From: Fistulifera solaris
Taxonomy: Eukaryota > Bacillariophyta > Bacillariophyceae > Naviculales > Stauroneidaceae
Assembly (NCBI GenBank): GCA_030295235.1
Contig: AP026158.1
Location: 186,001-250,000 of the forward strand
Length of the DNA stretch: 64,000 nt
Direction of reading: 5' to 3'
The notes under the pieces were generated by a model. It was given only the letters and a program-made list of their open reading frames with translations, was not told the DNA's origin and did not search any database. Position numbers and translations under genes: made by a program. Within the stretch, counting starts at the first letter, position 1. Each line of letters opens with the position of its first letter. Below, in pieces: positions 31,774 to 42,658 of this stretch.

Positions 31774-33274
31774 ATGGAGAAAAGGACAGAAGACGATTTC
31801 CTCGAATTGATCCCCAAAAGACGATTGTCGTATCGACAATTTGCATTAAAACCCCGCAAATGGAGAAACAAGAATATGCCGATGTATCGCTTCCGACGAG
31901 ATCCGAGCCATCTGAACGAAATTGACTGGGAAAAGTACCACAACACTTTTCTATGGCGCGACAACAAAACGATCATTCACATGAGTGAATCCGGTGAATT
32001 CTTCATAGTACCGCAGAAACGTGTCAGTTTCTATATTCTCCGCCAAGACAAGGAAATGCTACGATGCGCTGTTTATGGGAAAACGGATGCTGCTATTGCT
32101 GAAACAATCAGCTTTCTTTGGTCATTGAGAGCCGAAGTCGGCGGACAACATAGGCAGGTCAACTCATTGCTCATCGACTTTGTAGTCGATTTTGACGTTA
32201 CTGTCCTGACGGCGGAGCAATTAGCTCAAATATTAGATTCGAATCCCACACGGGAATATTATCTTGCAGGAGGAGTTTGGAGTACACAACAAGCCGTGAT
32301 TATGGCGACAAGGCCATATTTATTAGATTTAAAGCTTGGAGGGGAACCCTTTGCTTTTGAAGACGATGGGGCGGCGTTCGTGGATGCCCTGGAAAAACGT
32401 CAAATGCCTTTTGGATCACTATGGATTACTCTTAACAGGAATGAAAGAGGTTTTAGTCGGGCTACCATGGAGCGTCTGTTGAAATTGAAATTGGAGATTT
32501 TGGAAAGCATAAACGTTACTTCTAGGTACGAGGGTCGCTTCCTTGAGCCGCTCACCGCCAAGGTCAAGGCTTTGGAATATATTATTGACGGGCGGTATTA
32601 TCGGCCAGAAGATTTTGAGTCGATTGAAATTTCTGCGAAAGATTTGAACCTTACATGGTACTTGGATGAAACAGGCAACTACAATGGCCTCCTCATCTTC
32701 TTCTTGAACCGTGTTGCCGAGCTGGGGTACTTGGAAAGATTAAATCTTTCAACATCCAGGAGCCAGCGGGCCCTTGATAACGAGTTTCCCGATATGAGCG
32801 AGTTTCCAGCCATCACGAAGGCATTGGTCGACGCGATAGCCGGAAACCAAAAGTTGACTCACCTGAATTTGCAGGACACTTATTTCATGTGTTACTATCC
32901 CCCCTCATTTAAATTTCCAGGACATATTCAGGGTAATCGAAAACCACGGAAGTCTGCGATCGTTTACAATCTCTAGATACCCACGGGCGGATCCCAATTA
33001 TTCTTGGCTGAAGCAGCTGCTCTCGAGGAATCGGTATATCACCGTTTTTGATAGTTGTGGTACTAGGTGCTCCGATGGGTCAAGTGTCGATCAGATATAT
33101 GCTCTGAATTACTTTTTCTGTGGCTCAGCCGAGTTGATGAAGGTTTTCTCCATCATTGCGACCCACACTGTTAGCAACGGCCCTCATGGAAAGCGCATCA
33201 GAAAAGTATCAGTATGCAGCTCTTTGCTATCGGACCACACTGACGTCTTGTGTGAATGTCTGCAAGAATATTAG
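31774..33274 (+). CDS. LRR-like protein of unknown function, tandem copy 1
   Basis: About 500 residues. Starts MEKRTEDDFLELIPKRRLS; internal blocks IDWEKYHNTFLWRDNKTII, AQILDSNPTREYYLAGGVW and EDFESIEISAKDLNLTWYLD alternate helix and strand, and ITKALVDAIAGNQKLTHLNL is an LRR-type unit. The frame shifts near TTT 32914-32916; following the other frame gives DIFRVIENHGSLRSFTIS and continues through CSDGSSVDQIYALNYFFCGS to LLSDHTDVLCECLQEY, stop at 33274. The second copy (33716) has the same blocks after the shift, confirming the reading. No signal peptide or membrane helix. Family seems lineage-restricted; a protein-binding role is inferred only from the LRR character. Confidence 0.68.
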
Positions 33275-33715
33275 TTGGCACGGGCACAATGGTTGTCACG
33301 ATACTATATACAACAGTAGTTTATTGTAAATAATCCGTAATCTTGAATAGTTAGGGGTTTTAGAGCACTTGTTCGTTGCATAATGCAGAGACAAGACCGT
33401 AGGTAGAGCTTTACTCTTATCGACTTGCGAAAAGTTTGGTTGAGTCGCTCCTCTCATCCATTTTCTTAACAACGGAAGCAACAAGGATGTAATGTCATTC
33501 AACGTCTGACTTTTTCGTCGGACTGAAGGGGGACTTCAGTCGTACATTCGTACTGGTATTCTAATGATACAAGCGAACGTGAAAAGAGAATGATAGAAGG
33601 AAATAATTAGTACGAAAGACTAAAACGTGTTATTTACCACGTAGACTCACCACAATCCTTGCGTAAAATAAACGGGCTTTACTTTCTTATCTTTCTACGA
33701 GAAATCACAAACAAG
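33275..33715. other. Intergenic between LRR-like copies
   Basis: About 440 bases with no gene. A short T/A-rich tract at 33300-33350. Sequence just before the second ATG is not obviously similar to that before the first copy. Confidence 0.35.
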
Positions 33716-35160
33716 ATGGAGAAGGAAGATGATTTGCTGGAGCTTATACCAAGGGAACGGCTGTTGCCTGAGCAGTTGGCAGCTATTCCGAGATTGTGGA
33801 GACGGCCCTCGGAGATGCCCATCTACCGGTTGCGTCGAGAATTGCGCAGTTTAGATGAAGTGAACTGGAAAAGGTACTTTGTATGAAACGTCGTTTATTT
33901 GGCGAGACAATCGGACACTGATTTGTATTGGCGAAGATGGGCTTTTACGACTTGACAACAAATATATAAGGTTCGGAATTTCTCATGGCGATGGGGGTTT
34001 ACTAGATGGAGCAGTTTACGGGGAAAATGACACTGCGATAGCGGAGACAGCCACCTTTTGTAGTCGCTAAAAGCTCCAGAAAAGAAGAACGCCCGGTATA
34101 GAAGTCACTCACTATCGATCAAGGAATTGCGCGACTTTAAATTTTCCTCTTTGCAAGCAAAACAGTTGGCTAGCATAATGGATGCGAATCCCACACGAAA
34201 TTTTTATTTCGGGGCAGGAATCTGGACTGTGAAGCAGGCTAGGATATTGGCATCAAGGCCTAGTCAAGTGAAAATGACGTTTGCAGGAAACGAGTTTGGA
34301 CGGTGTAGTTTTGCTTTTCGCGACGGTGGAAGGGAATTTGTGAACGCGCTAGAAAAACGAAAATCCGCCTTTGGTACGCTCAATATTACTTTGAAAAGCT
34401 TGAGAGGGCATTTAAATGTGACAGCTTAAAACGTCTGTTAAAACTTGACGTATTTGAAAACCTAAAACTTCATTCCTTGGACAAAAAGGAATGTGCGATC
34501 CTTCCATTTTCTGCCCAAGTGAATGGTTTAAACTACCAAGCTGGCGCTCATCTCTTTGAGCCAGAAGACTTCGAATTTGTTAATATTATTGCAAAGGATC
34601 TGAATCTGCGATTGATTTTGGATAACTCGAACAACTTCAACGAAATCGTAAATTCGTTCCTGGACCGAGTCGCCGCTTCGGGAAAGGTTGAGAGATTGAC
34701 TCTCGCAACCCACTACATTGAATTTCCCAGTGACTCTTTTCCATATCGTGAAATTGACGATTTGACACCTTTTACAAGGGCACTGGTCAGTGCAATCATC
34801 AACAATCCGATGTTATCGTACTTGGATCTCAGTAGCATGTACTGGTACATGGATTGGTCGCCCCATGTGAAAGATATATTCGAGGCGTTGGAAACTCATG
34901 AAGGAATACAGACATTAAAGAAATCGTAAAATTGCTGTTCTTGGTGACTGGAATCAAAGACACTCCGATGGGTCAAGTGTCGATAAGCTTTATGCCTTGA
35001 ACCGCTTGTATTGCGGATCCGCAGAGGTGAAACAGGAAACCACTCCGCTGCGACCCCTACTTGTTGTAACAATATTGATCGAGAAGACTTTGCGAAACGT
35101 TCAGCATATTTCTTTGCTGCTAACGGATCACAGTGATATCTTGTGTGAGTTCATGAATGG
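33716..35160 (+). pseudogene. LRR-like protein, tandem copy 2, probably decaying
   Basis: Paralogue of the gene at 31774, from MEKEDDLLELIPRERLL onward. Matching blocks: DEVNWKRY, TSFIWRDNRTLICIGEDGLL, ASIMDANPTRNFYFGAGIW, EDFEFVNIIAKDLNLRLILD, FTRALVSAIINNPMLSYLDL and SDGSSVDKLYALN. The frame changes at least five times (near TTT 33878-33880, the TTTT around 34056, CCC 34091-34093, TTT 34411-34413, and about 34920). Most are in runs and could be assembly errors, but the piece between QTLKK and SDGSSV is about 20 residues shorter than in copy 1, a true deletion. After DHSDILCEFMNG (about 35155) similarity to copy 1 stops and unrelated sequence leads into a truncated pirin. Confidence 0.6.
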
Positions 35161-35273
35161 TGTGCATATCGAGGCTTTGGATGCGGTAGCATCAGTTCCA
35201 AAGGAGATTTTGTCGCCGGCGACTGCTCCTACCGAGTCGAAACACCACGGTACCTTCAAGCGTAGTTCCATGA

Positions 35274-36110
35274 CGCCGTCATCTCGAGCAACCAAGAGGT
35301 CAGCACGCGGCACTTATTGACCATGCCGATTCGTTGGGCAATGCCGGATGCTATGGTGATGGGGACTTGCAGTGGATGACAGCCGGGAAGGGTTGTGTGC
35401 ACAATGAAATGTTTCCCTTGATTCGCACGAAAAACGACAATCCGACCCGCTTCTTTCAAATTTGGTTAAATTTGCCGTCCAAGAATAAAATGGCCGAACC
35501 GGAGTTTAAAATGTTCTGGAATCACGAAATTCCGGTATATGAGTCGGCCGATCAAAACACGAAAGTAGCGTTGTGGGCGGGGAATGCCTTGTTACCAGAA
35601 GGTCGAGTCAACAATGCCCCACCGGCCTCGTCTTGGGCGGCCGATGAAGCAAATGATGTGGCCATATGGCATATTACGATGCAGCCGGGGGCCACGTGGA
35701 CGCTCCCGGCTGCCACCAACAGTAAAGTGAACCGTCAGTTGTTTTATTTGGAAGGTGAGACTCAAGTCATGAAAGTGGGTGGACAATCGATCTCCAAACG
35801 TACCGTGCATCCATTACAAGCCAATATGGAAATCGAATTGCAACTTGACGAAACGGCTACCGGTGCCGGTGAATTTCTTTTGCTGCAAGGCAAACCTATT
35901 GATGAATCGGTAGCACAATATGGGCCATTTGTTATGAATACAGCACAGGAAGTACAACAGGCGTCTACGGATTATTCCAAAACACGATTTGGAGGCTGGC
36001 CGTGGCCACGAGATGACATTGTGTTTGATCGTGAGCAAAGTCGATTTGGGCAATTCGGTAAGGACAGCAAGAAGGAAGCACCATCGAATGCGGCTTGCTT
36101 AGCGGATTAA
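35274..36110 (+). pseudogene. Pirin-family protein, 5'-truncated
   Basis: Pirins are two-cupin iron proteins of nucleus and cytosol. From about 35300 the frame reads GQHAALIDHADSLGNAGCYG then DGDLQWMTAGKGCVHNEMF, FQIWLNLPSKNKMAEPEF and QLFYLEGETQVMKVGGQSIS, a good pirin from mid first cupin to the C-terminus, stop 36108-36110. Missing is the N-terminal part with HPHRGFE, which supplies two of four metal ligands; the His and Glu of VHNEM are kept. There is no ATG before the conserved part, and a stop at 35271-35273 closes the frame. An acceptor-like CAG at 35301-35303 exists, but no exon with HPHRG is found upstream in any frame, where LRR-like sequence lies. I read it as a truncated gene joined to copy 2 of the LRR pair; a distant 5' exon is the alternative. 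Confidence 0.72.
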
Positions 36111-36481
36111 GTAGTTCAACTAAAAACATTCTCTGCATACAATTTTTTGATTGTGATCGTCAATCATTCCTGTTCTAATTCGTTCACGAGCGTCTATGAC
36201 GTCACTTACACGATTAGAACATCCTGCAAAAACTGATGCGACGCGACTTTTTTTTTCATTTTTTCGTTTTGCGGTCCTCGTGTGTTATTCTGTTTTACAA
36301 CTTGCGTGCAGCTCCTTCATTATGATCGTTTTCCAGCAAATCTTTTTAAAAGAAATGCGACGACGGATAGGGCCGCGCGGCCTTACGTTTAGCGATCGCC
36401 CAAGACGACATGTGACACAGAGTAGCCGCACGACACACGAGGGAAACCCAGCACAAAACAAAGCGTCCTTTTCTCCCAAGA
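36111..36481. other. Spacer and possible N-terminal extension of the TauE gene
   Basis: The frame 36196-36481 runs in a different phase from the TauE gene and encodes a hydrophobic stretch (FFSFFRFAVLVCYSVLQLA) and then a Ser/Arg-rich segment resembling a targeting sequence. It might be linked to the TauE frame by a run-length error, for example at TTTT near 36470, but there is no comparison to prove it. Confidence 0.35.
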
Positions 36482-37363
36482 ATGACAGCATCACCAAGAA
36501 ATCAAGTATCAAAAATCACAATTCAATTTCCGATAAAGGATATTCCGAAAGCCTTCGCTATCGGGACTTTGGCGGGGACGATGGGATCGTTAGCCGGAAT
36601 GGGCGGAGGCTTTGTCATGATACCGCTGTTGACAGGGGTTTGTCGATTAAGTCAACATCAAGCTCACGGAACTTCGCTGGCGGCTGTCATGGCGACAGGT
36701 CTTGCGGGTGCTGTCTCCTATCAGGATCACGTTGATTTCGCCGCGGCGGGGCCGTTGGCGGCGGCTGCCATGCTCACGGCTTCCCTGGGAGCCAAAACGA
36801 CCACTTTCTTATCGGAAAAATGGCTAAAACGGGCACTGGGAGTCTTGTTATTGGTCATGGGCCCCGCGGTACCGGCCAAGCAACATATCGTCGAACAGTA
36901 CTCGCATCTACATCATCCGCAAAACACAATGGAAGGAGAAGAGAACTACGCGACATCAACATCACACAATATTGAATCGTCTTACCCCAAATGGGTCGCT
37001 CCCGCAAGTATTGGATTATGCTCGGGATATTTAGCGGGTTTGTTTGGTGTGGGAGGTGGTACTCTGGTCGTACCGGCGTTGCTTTTTACTCAGCAAGACG
37101 ATTCTTCTGCTCCGTACACGCACCATCAGGCACTCGCCACTTCCTTGGCGGCCATGGTACTCCCCGCTTTCGTCGGAACGGTGACACACACCAAGGCAGG
37201 AAATGTTGCATTTCGTTTGGCACCCCCATTGGCATTGGGGGCGTTGTTGGGGGCGTATGGAGGTGGGAAATTAGCCGTTGCGACGAACGAGTCCACTTTA
37301 CAGTGGGGATTTTCAGCCCTGTTGGTATTACTGGGGGTGCGGACGTTACAAAAGACCTTTTAA
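36482..37363 (+). CDS. TauE/SafE-family permease
   Basis: Membrane protein of the TauE/SafE family (sulphite, sulphoacetate or other anion export; also in plants and algae). Two halves each carry the Gly-rich signature: GTLAGTMGSLAGMGGGFVMI in the first and GYLAGLFGVGGGTLVVPALL in the second, followed by HQAHGTSLAAVM and HHQALATSLAAMV respectively. Eight or so hydrophobic helices, a hydrophilic loop of about 40 residues between the halves, total 293 residues. I use the ATG at 36482; a longer N-terminus in another frame is possible. Substrate not determined. Single exon. Confidence 0.87.
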   Translation: MTASPRNQVSKITIQFPIKDIPKAFAIGTLAGTMGSLAGMGGGFVMIPLLTGVCRLSQHQAHGTSLAAVMATGLAGAVSYQDHVDFAAAGPLAAAAMLTASLGAKTTTFLSEKWLKRALGVLLLVMGPAVPAKQHIVEQYSHLHHPQNTMEGEENYATSTSHNIESSYPKWVAPASIGLCSGYLAGLFGVGGGTLVVPALLFTQQDDSSAPYTHHQALATSLAAMVLPAFVGTVTHTKAGNVAFRLAPPLALGALLGAYGGGKLAVATNESTLQWGFSALLVLLGVRTLQKTF

Positions 37364-37605
37364 AGACCCAAATTAAAAAACTCTAAGCATTCATCACAGT
37401 ATCTTGCGCATAAGCTACACGGACTTCAAAAGGCGACGAACAAATGACGCGAAGAAGATCAAACAAGAGGATTAGCATAGAACTTGTATGCCCATGAAAG
37501 GAAAGAAGCTTTCTTCGGCGCTTGGAGTCAAGTGCAGGTCGAGAATGCCGTTCCTTGATCTAATCCTACTAAGTAATCGAATATCTAGTAAAGATCTTCC
37601 GTGAA
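37364..37605. other. Convergent 3' spacer, no gene seen
   Basis: About 240 bases between the TauE stop and the stop of the minus-strand Ser-rich frame. Nothing notable. Confidence 0.3.
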
Positions 37606-38240
37606 TCATTCTGGGTGGTGAGCTGTACTTGTGCGAAGATCATTATCATCCTCGTCACTATCTTCTTGAACAGATGTTTCTCCCACACTGTTGGTACTTT
37701 GTTTGGTTTCTTCTTCGGCTCTTCGTTCTGAGGAAGAAGCAAAGGGGGCAACCCTGTGACCATCATCGCCAATAGTTAGCATAGATGAGCTCGATTCGTG
37801 CAAATCAGGCGAAGAGCTGCTGGAGTGATCCATGTTCATAGTACTGGAACCGTCTAGTTGTCTCGATATTTCCAAAGCTTCAGTGAGTATTTCGCAAAGT
37901 TGCCTTCTCCTTTCTTCGGCAGACATGGGATCGTTGTCGTTATTGTTGTTGACATTACGCGCGTTCTGATTCTGCTGCCGTCGTGACATTCTTCTTCGTC
38001 TCAGCAATGATGTGAAAGAAGAAAGATCGAAATGTTGCTTATTCATGAGAGTCAGTGAGGAAAAACTTACCTGAGAATGTATCTCACTAGCATAGAGGTG
38101 CTTGCCGTTGCTTGTGATGAAGTTCCCAGAAAAGAGCCGAACAGCTTGTTTTTCGCCCCCCGGTGGTTTCACACGACATCCTACGCATGTAGACAAATCG
38201 GCGTTTTCGCGACCCGCGTTTCGGAGAAAAGGAGGACGAT
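37606..38240 (-). CDS. Unknown Ser/Arg-rich protein, probably two exons
   Basis: Not recognised. The open frame on the minus strand runs from about 38274 to 37606, but the region around 38069 has GTAAGT after the residues SEIHSQ and an acceptor-like tract before MSRRQQNQNARN, so an intron of roughly 85 bp is likely. The C-terminal part has an Asn/Asp patch, a helix (AEERRRQLCEILTEALEISR), Ser runs and an acidic end. The N-terminal part includes LSTCVGCRVKPPGG with two Cys. No ATG opens the frame; a CCAG acceptor at about 38262 suggests a further 5' exon. Gene status moderately likely, function unknown. Confidence 0.42.
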
Positions 38241-38274
38241 TCCCGCGCTCATTTCTGTCACTGGCGAGCGGCAA

Positions 38275-40069
38275 GTATCAAGTTGCGAGAAGTTTGTGTC
38301 AGTTCTGCCTGCCCTGACTTGACAATTCTTGGGTCTTTATCTTTGGTGTCGTGCAATCTACGTACAATCCCTCAACTGACATTATGTGGGACCACAGTAT
38401 ACAGTTATAAAGATATGAAGCAGAATCAAGAGTCACTGGAATTTTATGAGAACCGCGTGACATTAACTTCGTCTTTAATGGTTTGTCCTATAGCCTCCAG
38501 ATATAAGTGAATATTATTACACATTTCTATGAAAGAGGCGTAGATTGCGGGGATACTGTCAATAAAATTGTAGGAAGCAGGTCTTGTGGGGACTTTCGTC
38601 ATCACAAGTGGAATCGGAATTTGTTATGCAGCGCTCTTGCCTGAGTAAAATTTGGCAAGCGGGGTTTTCACTTTTCATTCCTTTACTTAACCCCGTCTAC
38701 CAAAAAACTTAAGCCTTGTCATTGTTTTTCATCTACACCAGATTCATGGTGATTCACTATTCACTCCATCGATTATGTACTATGTAATATCTATCTCTTG
38801 CGGAATCCCGAATAAACAGACCTGCCTGTTATACAAAGTATTTAAGCGTAAGTATCGTTAGTACTCTAATTTCTTCACCGACGGCCATTGCCTTTCTTCC
38901 ACCTTTTATTATTGCCTTATCGGAATTTTCGCCTCCTGAAATTTCTTTTTATTCGCTCATTTCCTAAAAAAACAATGCAGAAACTTCTAATCAATCCTCA
39001 ACTTTATTGCCTCTCAATGGTAATTTCCATATTTAACAAATTAACCGGACGCTGGACATCCAATCAGAGTACCTCTACAAACTGCGAAATCCCGTCATAC
39101 CTGGTATTAGGTATTATGTATTAGGTAGTTTTTTGCAGTTCGAAGATGCAATTTCAAATTTTAACCACACCACCAAACTACAAGGTACTCCGTACTTCCT
39201 AGAAACTCTGGAAAAATCAAACAGATGCGAGATCTTCTGTGAGGGTAACGAAAAATATTCCGTACTGGTACCAGTACTCAGATTAGGCCGTATGGCGTTT
39301 CAAAAAGAGTCGTCTGGAGCATCGCTTTCGGAATTATATTGGGAACCTGCCAAGGGTGGACTAATGCAAAAACACATGCCTTGAACGTCTTATTCCTAGC
39401 CCCTACATTTTTAGTATTGGCGTCCCGTGAAGAAACGGGTTGAATCTACACGACTCCTTTTTTATCTCCGGAGCCTCATCTCACTGAATGCAATTCCATT
39501 TTATTTTCCGTTGATGCCCACTTGTCGAGGATGATAGAAAAAAACGAACTGATCGTCCTACATGCAAGATTTCTAATTTGCAACTTCCAAGCCATGATGA
39601 AATCCAACAACACGGAGTTTCGTTTGTTCTTCGTAGACAAAGACCGTCGTGGAACGAAGTTCAGCAGTTTAAATAAAATATTGACGAAGCTCGACTTGTA
39701 AAGATGACGACGAGTCTCGGCCATTATTTCAGGTGGTTGAAATGGACTCGAGACGACTCGATCCAGTCTTACTCGAGACTCAAAGCGATGTTACGACACA
39801 GTCCTTTAGTTACTCTACGACTCTCTGCACGATTCCGACTTAAATTTGTATGTCGGATGGTCAGGTGTCTCACACCAAGACAATGAACACGACGCATGAC
39901 GGAGAATGACTTTTGAGCCACACCAAGATCCAGGGGTCATTCGTTTTCTATTCTTTACTCATCGCATTATCAATATCAACAAAGCATCACCGTTGCTGAT
40001 AATTACCAACTTTATGTTCAATAAGAGACACGTTCTTTTCGACAAGACTCAGTAAGTCGCACTCTCAAA
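38275..40069. other. Gene-free stretch, A/T-rich
   Basis: About 1.8 kb with no supported gene; frames at 38888-39124, 39133-39384 and on the minus strand at 39476-39724 have no domain-like content. It holds TACCTGGTA at 39098-39106 and a nearby repeat of ATTAGGTATTA type (39106-39124). The last 200 bases are the promoter of the cyclophilin-like gene. Confidence 0.45.
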
Positions 40070-41200
40070 ATGGAATTGAAGGCAATCGATGACGAATTGA
40101 AAAAGGTCGAACAAGAGATCGGCACGTTGGAGAGTTCTTTGGCCGGCACGAAACAACGTCGCCAACAGCTCGAGCAGAAGCGTAGCGAAGCGGCCAACAA
40201 GCAACGTGAAATTGAGGCGTACGAAGCAAAAATCGCTGCGATTAAACAGCAAATTGCGGAAACCGAAGCCGCCAAGGCTGCCGCACGGACGGAAGCGAAA
40301 CACGACGAGCCGTACGACGACGACGAAGAATACGAAGAAATTGAGGAGTATGAGGAGATTGAAGAATACGAAGAAGAAGAAGATGAGGAAGAAATATACG
40401 AAGAAATTGAAGAGGAAGAAATGGGCGAAGGTCCCATTCATGGTGGCTCTACGTCGGCGGCATTGCACGCGACCTTACAGACCAATCCGTCGCAATTCGA
40501 CTATTCCGCCGCTCGACAAGAACAGCTCGATGCCCTCAAGAAACAGAATCAGTGGTCACGACCGGAGTATGCGCAACCCACGCATGCCACACAGACCTAC
40601 GAGAATCATAAAACACCGGGCCACACCTTTCTCACCGATCAGCGCGCTCAACTCCAGCAAAAGTACCAGTTTGAAAAGCCCGCCTGGGCGTCTCACAACA
40701 GTGCCGATACCGCGGTGGCGATTGACAATACTCCGATTCAAAATCCGTTCCTCAAAACAAACAACGCGAGTGGCTATACGCGTCAAGTGTTCGAGAAAGA
40801 CAATCTTCATCGATCGGAGGGGAAATTTGTGGCGCCCCGTGAGAAAGTTCCACCTCGATTGGCATGGATAGTGGTAGATATTAACAAGAAGAAGGCGGGA
40901 AAGATTGTATTGCACTTGCATGGACTTGGCACAGATCAAGTGGTGGAAAATTTTCCCAATCTGGTGGGTATGACTCTCGAGCGACAGGGCAACACCAAAC
41001 CCATCTTTGTCGAAGAAATGACGGACCCGAAATTTTATATCACAACGAACTCCAAGATCAAGGATATCGATGGTCGAAAGGATGTGTACGGACTCGTGCA
41101 AGAGGGCAAGGAAGTCATTGCGGCAATCAAGAATGCGGATGAACATGCTGGTATTACCATTCGACAGTCCCACGTATTTCCGGTCAAGAAAGCCAAGTAA
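40070..41200 (+). CDS. Coiled-coil protein with C-terminal cyclophilin-like domain
   Basis: Single exon, 376 residues. Residues 1-75 form a charged coiled coil (ELKKVEQEIGTLESSLAGTK onward). Next is a Glu/Tyr-rich acidic block of about 45 residues. A middle region is rich in Gln, Thr and Pro. The C-terminal 110 residues, from LAWIVVDINKKKAGKIVLHL through VVENFPNLV to GLVQEGKEVIAAIKNADEHA and the closing IRQSHVFPV, follow the cyclophilin (peptidyl-prolyl isomerase) strand order. The usual catalytic Arg/Phe block (FHRxI) is not visible, so it may not be an active isomerase. Soluble, no targeting signal seen. Confidence 0.75.
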   Translation: MELKAIDDELKKVEQEIGTLESSLAGTKQRRQQLEQKRSEAANKQREIEAYEAKIAAIKQQIAETEAAKAAARTEAKHDEPYDDDEEYEEIEEYEEIEEYEEEEDEEEIYEEIEEEEMGEGPIHGGSTSAALHATLQTNPSQFDYSAARQEQLDALKKQNQWSRPEYAQPTHATQTYENHKTPGHTFLTDQRAQLQQKYQFEKPAWASHNSADTAVAIDNTPIQNPFLKTNNASGYTRQVFEKDNLHRSEGKFVAPREKVPPRLAWIVVDINKKKAGKIVLHLHGLGTDQVVENFPNLVGMTLERQGNTKPIFVEEMTDPKFYITTNSKIKDIDGRKDVYGLVQEGKEVIAAIKNADEHAGITIRQSHVFPVKKAK

Positions 41201-41276
41201 AAAAAAAATGTAGCGATATTCGAAGAAGTCGACTTTTTAAAGAATATAATGAATGATTTATTCCCATATCCGTGAT

Positions 41277-42104
41277 CTATACAGATGTTGATGATGATTC
41301 TTCGGGTGCAAACGTTGGCCGGAAAATTCGACGTAACAAGGGCCGCAAAATGTAGGCGGTCAGTCCCCACACATCCCCGTGGGGTGTTGGATACACGGGA
41401 GCATCCACGAGACGAAAGGGATTGTCAGGTAATTGGTGCGTCGTTTCCTTTTGTATCAAATCTCGTATCGACACGGCCAAAACCGTGTCGACTTCCGATG
41501 GATCGCCCGGAAAATAGTCTTTTAATGGTAACGTCAAATCCGGTCGTTCCAGCATGGCAATCACCGGAGTGACGGGGATACCGCGCAAAGAAGGTAAGGG
41601 TGTACATTCTCCCAATATTTGGACACAGGCACGAAAGGAAGGAGAGAAAAGTTGAGGGTTGGGGAGTAATTCTTCGTGTGCTTCTCGAAGAGCGGTGTCC
41701 ATTAATGAACGATCGGACTCATCATCATAATGACCTCCCACAAAGGCCATTTCGGCGGCGTGATTCGTTAAATGTGCCGCACGTTTTGTCAATAAAATCG
41801 AAGGTTCGTCGTGAACACTACACAACAGAACCAGTACCGCCGCGCGTCGTCGATCATCGGACGGTTTGACTTGTATTGTTCTCGCTTTCATTTCATCCTG
41901 TTGTTTGGTGGTAAGCAACGGTATAACACCATCTTTATCTTTTAATTGATTCAATAATTCCAATAATCGAGGGTAGAATTTCTGCAACGACGTCGAAGCT
42001 CGACCGTCGGAATGATGACGAACCAGCAGTATCATCATCATCGATTTGCATTTACCCATTCGTGTCTTCGATGATGCTGAAAAGAGCGAAAAAAGCGATC
42101 GCAT
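41277..42104 (-). CDS. Nudix hydrolase of the CoA-pyrophosphatase (NUDT7/8) type
   Basis: Cleaves a nucleoside diphosphate linked to another group; members of this branch act on CoA and acyl-CoA. The Nudix box is FVGGHYDDESDRSLMDTALR then EAHEELL, with the key REAxEE residues; LTKRAAHLTNHAAEMAFVGG before it matches the NUDT7/8/UPF0035 lead-in LTxRxxxLxxHxGxxxFPGG. After it come LGECTPLPSLRGIPVTPVI and a C-terminal HGDVWGLTAYIL, conserved in the subfamily. 275 residues, single exon; the Met at residue 16 could be the true start. No peroxisomal SKL end is present (ends in STSV). It is convergent with the cyclophilin-like gene, only 76 bases apart. Confidence 0.87.
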   Translation of the reverse strand: MRSLFSLFSASSKTRMGKCKSMMMILLVRHHSDGRASTSLQKFYPRLLELLNQLKDKDGVIPLLTTKQQDEMKARTIQVKPSDDRRRAAVLVLLCSVHDEPSILLTKRAAHLTNHAAEMAFVGGHYDDESDRSLMDTALREAHEELLPNPQLFSPSFRACVQILGECTPLPSLRGIPVTPVIAMLERPDLTLPLKDYFPGDPSEVDTVLAVSIRDLIQKETTHQLPDNPFRLVDAPVYPTPHGDVWGLTAYILRPLLRRIFRPTFAPEESSSTSV

Positions 42105-42658
42105 TTTGTGTCTTGTTTATTTTGAAATCAAGCCAGTGCGTCAGTAATATACAAGTTCACACAATAGGTTTTCGATTACCAACAAAAGAAACAATAACGG
42201 AAGAGGTTTTAATTACATCATGATCCGAGATCCGACGCGATGATGCGATAATATTATTATGATACGATGGAACTAGTCAAAGCGAGACGGATCATCAATC
42301 ACGGATCAACTACTTTGGCGGAAACTAAAACGGTATTCGTTCTGTACACTTGAAGCTACAAAGGACTGACACCCCCCCCCCCCCCCCATGACATCACTTA
42401 CATCAACACGCACTTCGGATTTGCTTTTCGTTTTCTTCATGCCAAACTACAGCTTTTTCTCGTGTCCCTCCAATAAATCTCCACGCCCACACAACTATCA
42501 ACTATTATTAACCCTTTATTACCATCCGAATATTTCATTTTTCAATCAAATTAACTAGAGAATATACGGCTAACAAGAAGCTGTCTAGAGTGTAACAGCG
42601 AAGCGATTCGATTGAATGTGAATATAGACTGAGAGGCTACGGACGAAATAACAGTATT
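42105..42658. other. Divergent spacer with a 16-C run
   Basis: About 550 bases without a gene, between the Nudix and kinase genes. A run of 16 C lies at 42372-42387. Such runs slip in replication and in sequencing. The rest is A/T-rich and probably contains both promoters. Confidence 0.45.
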
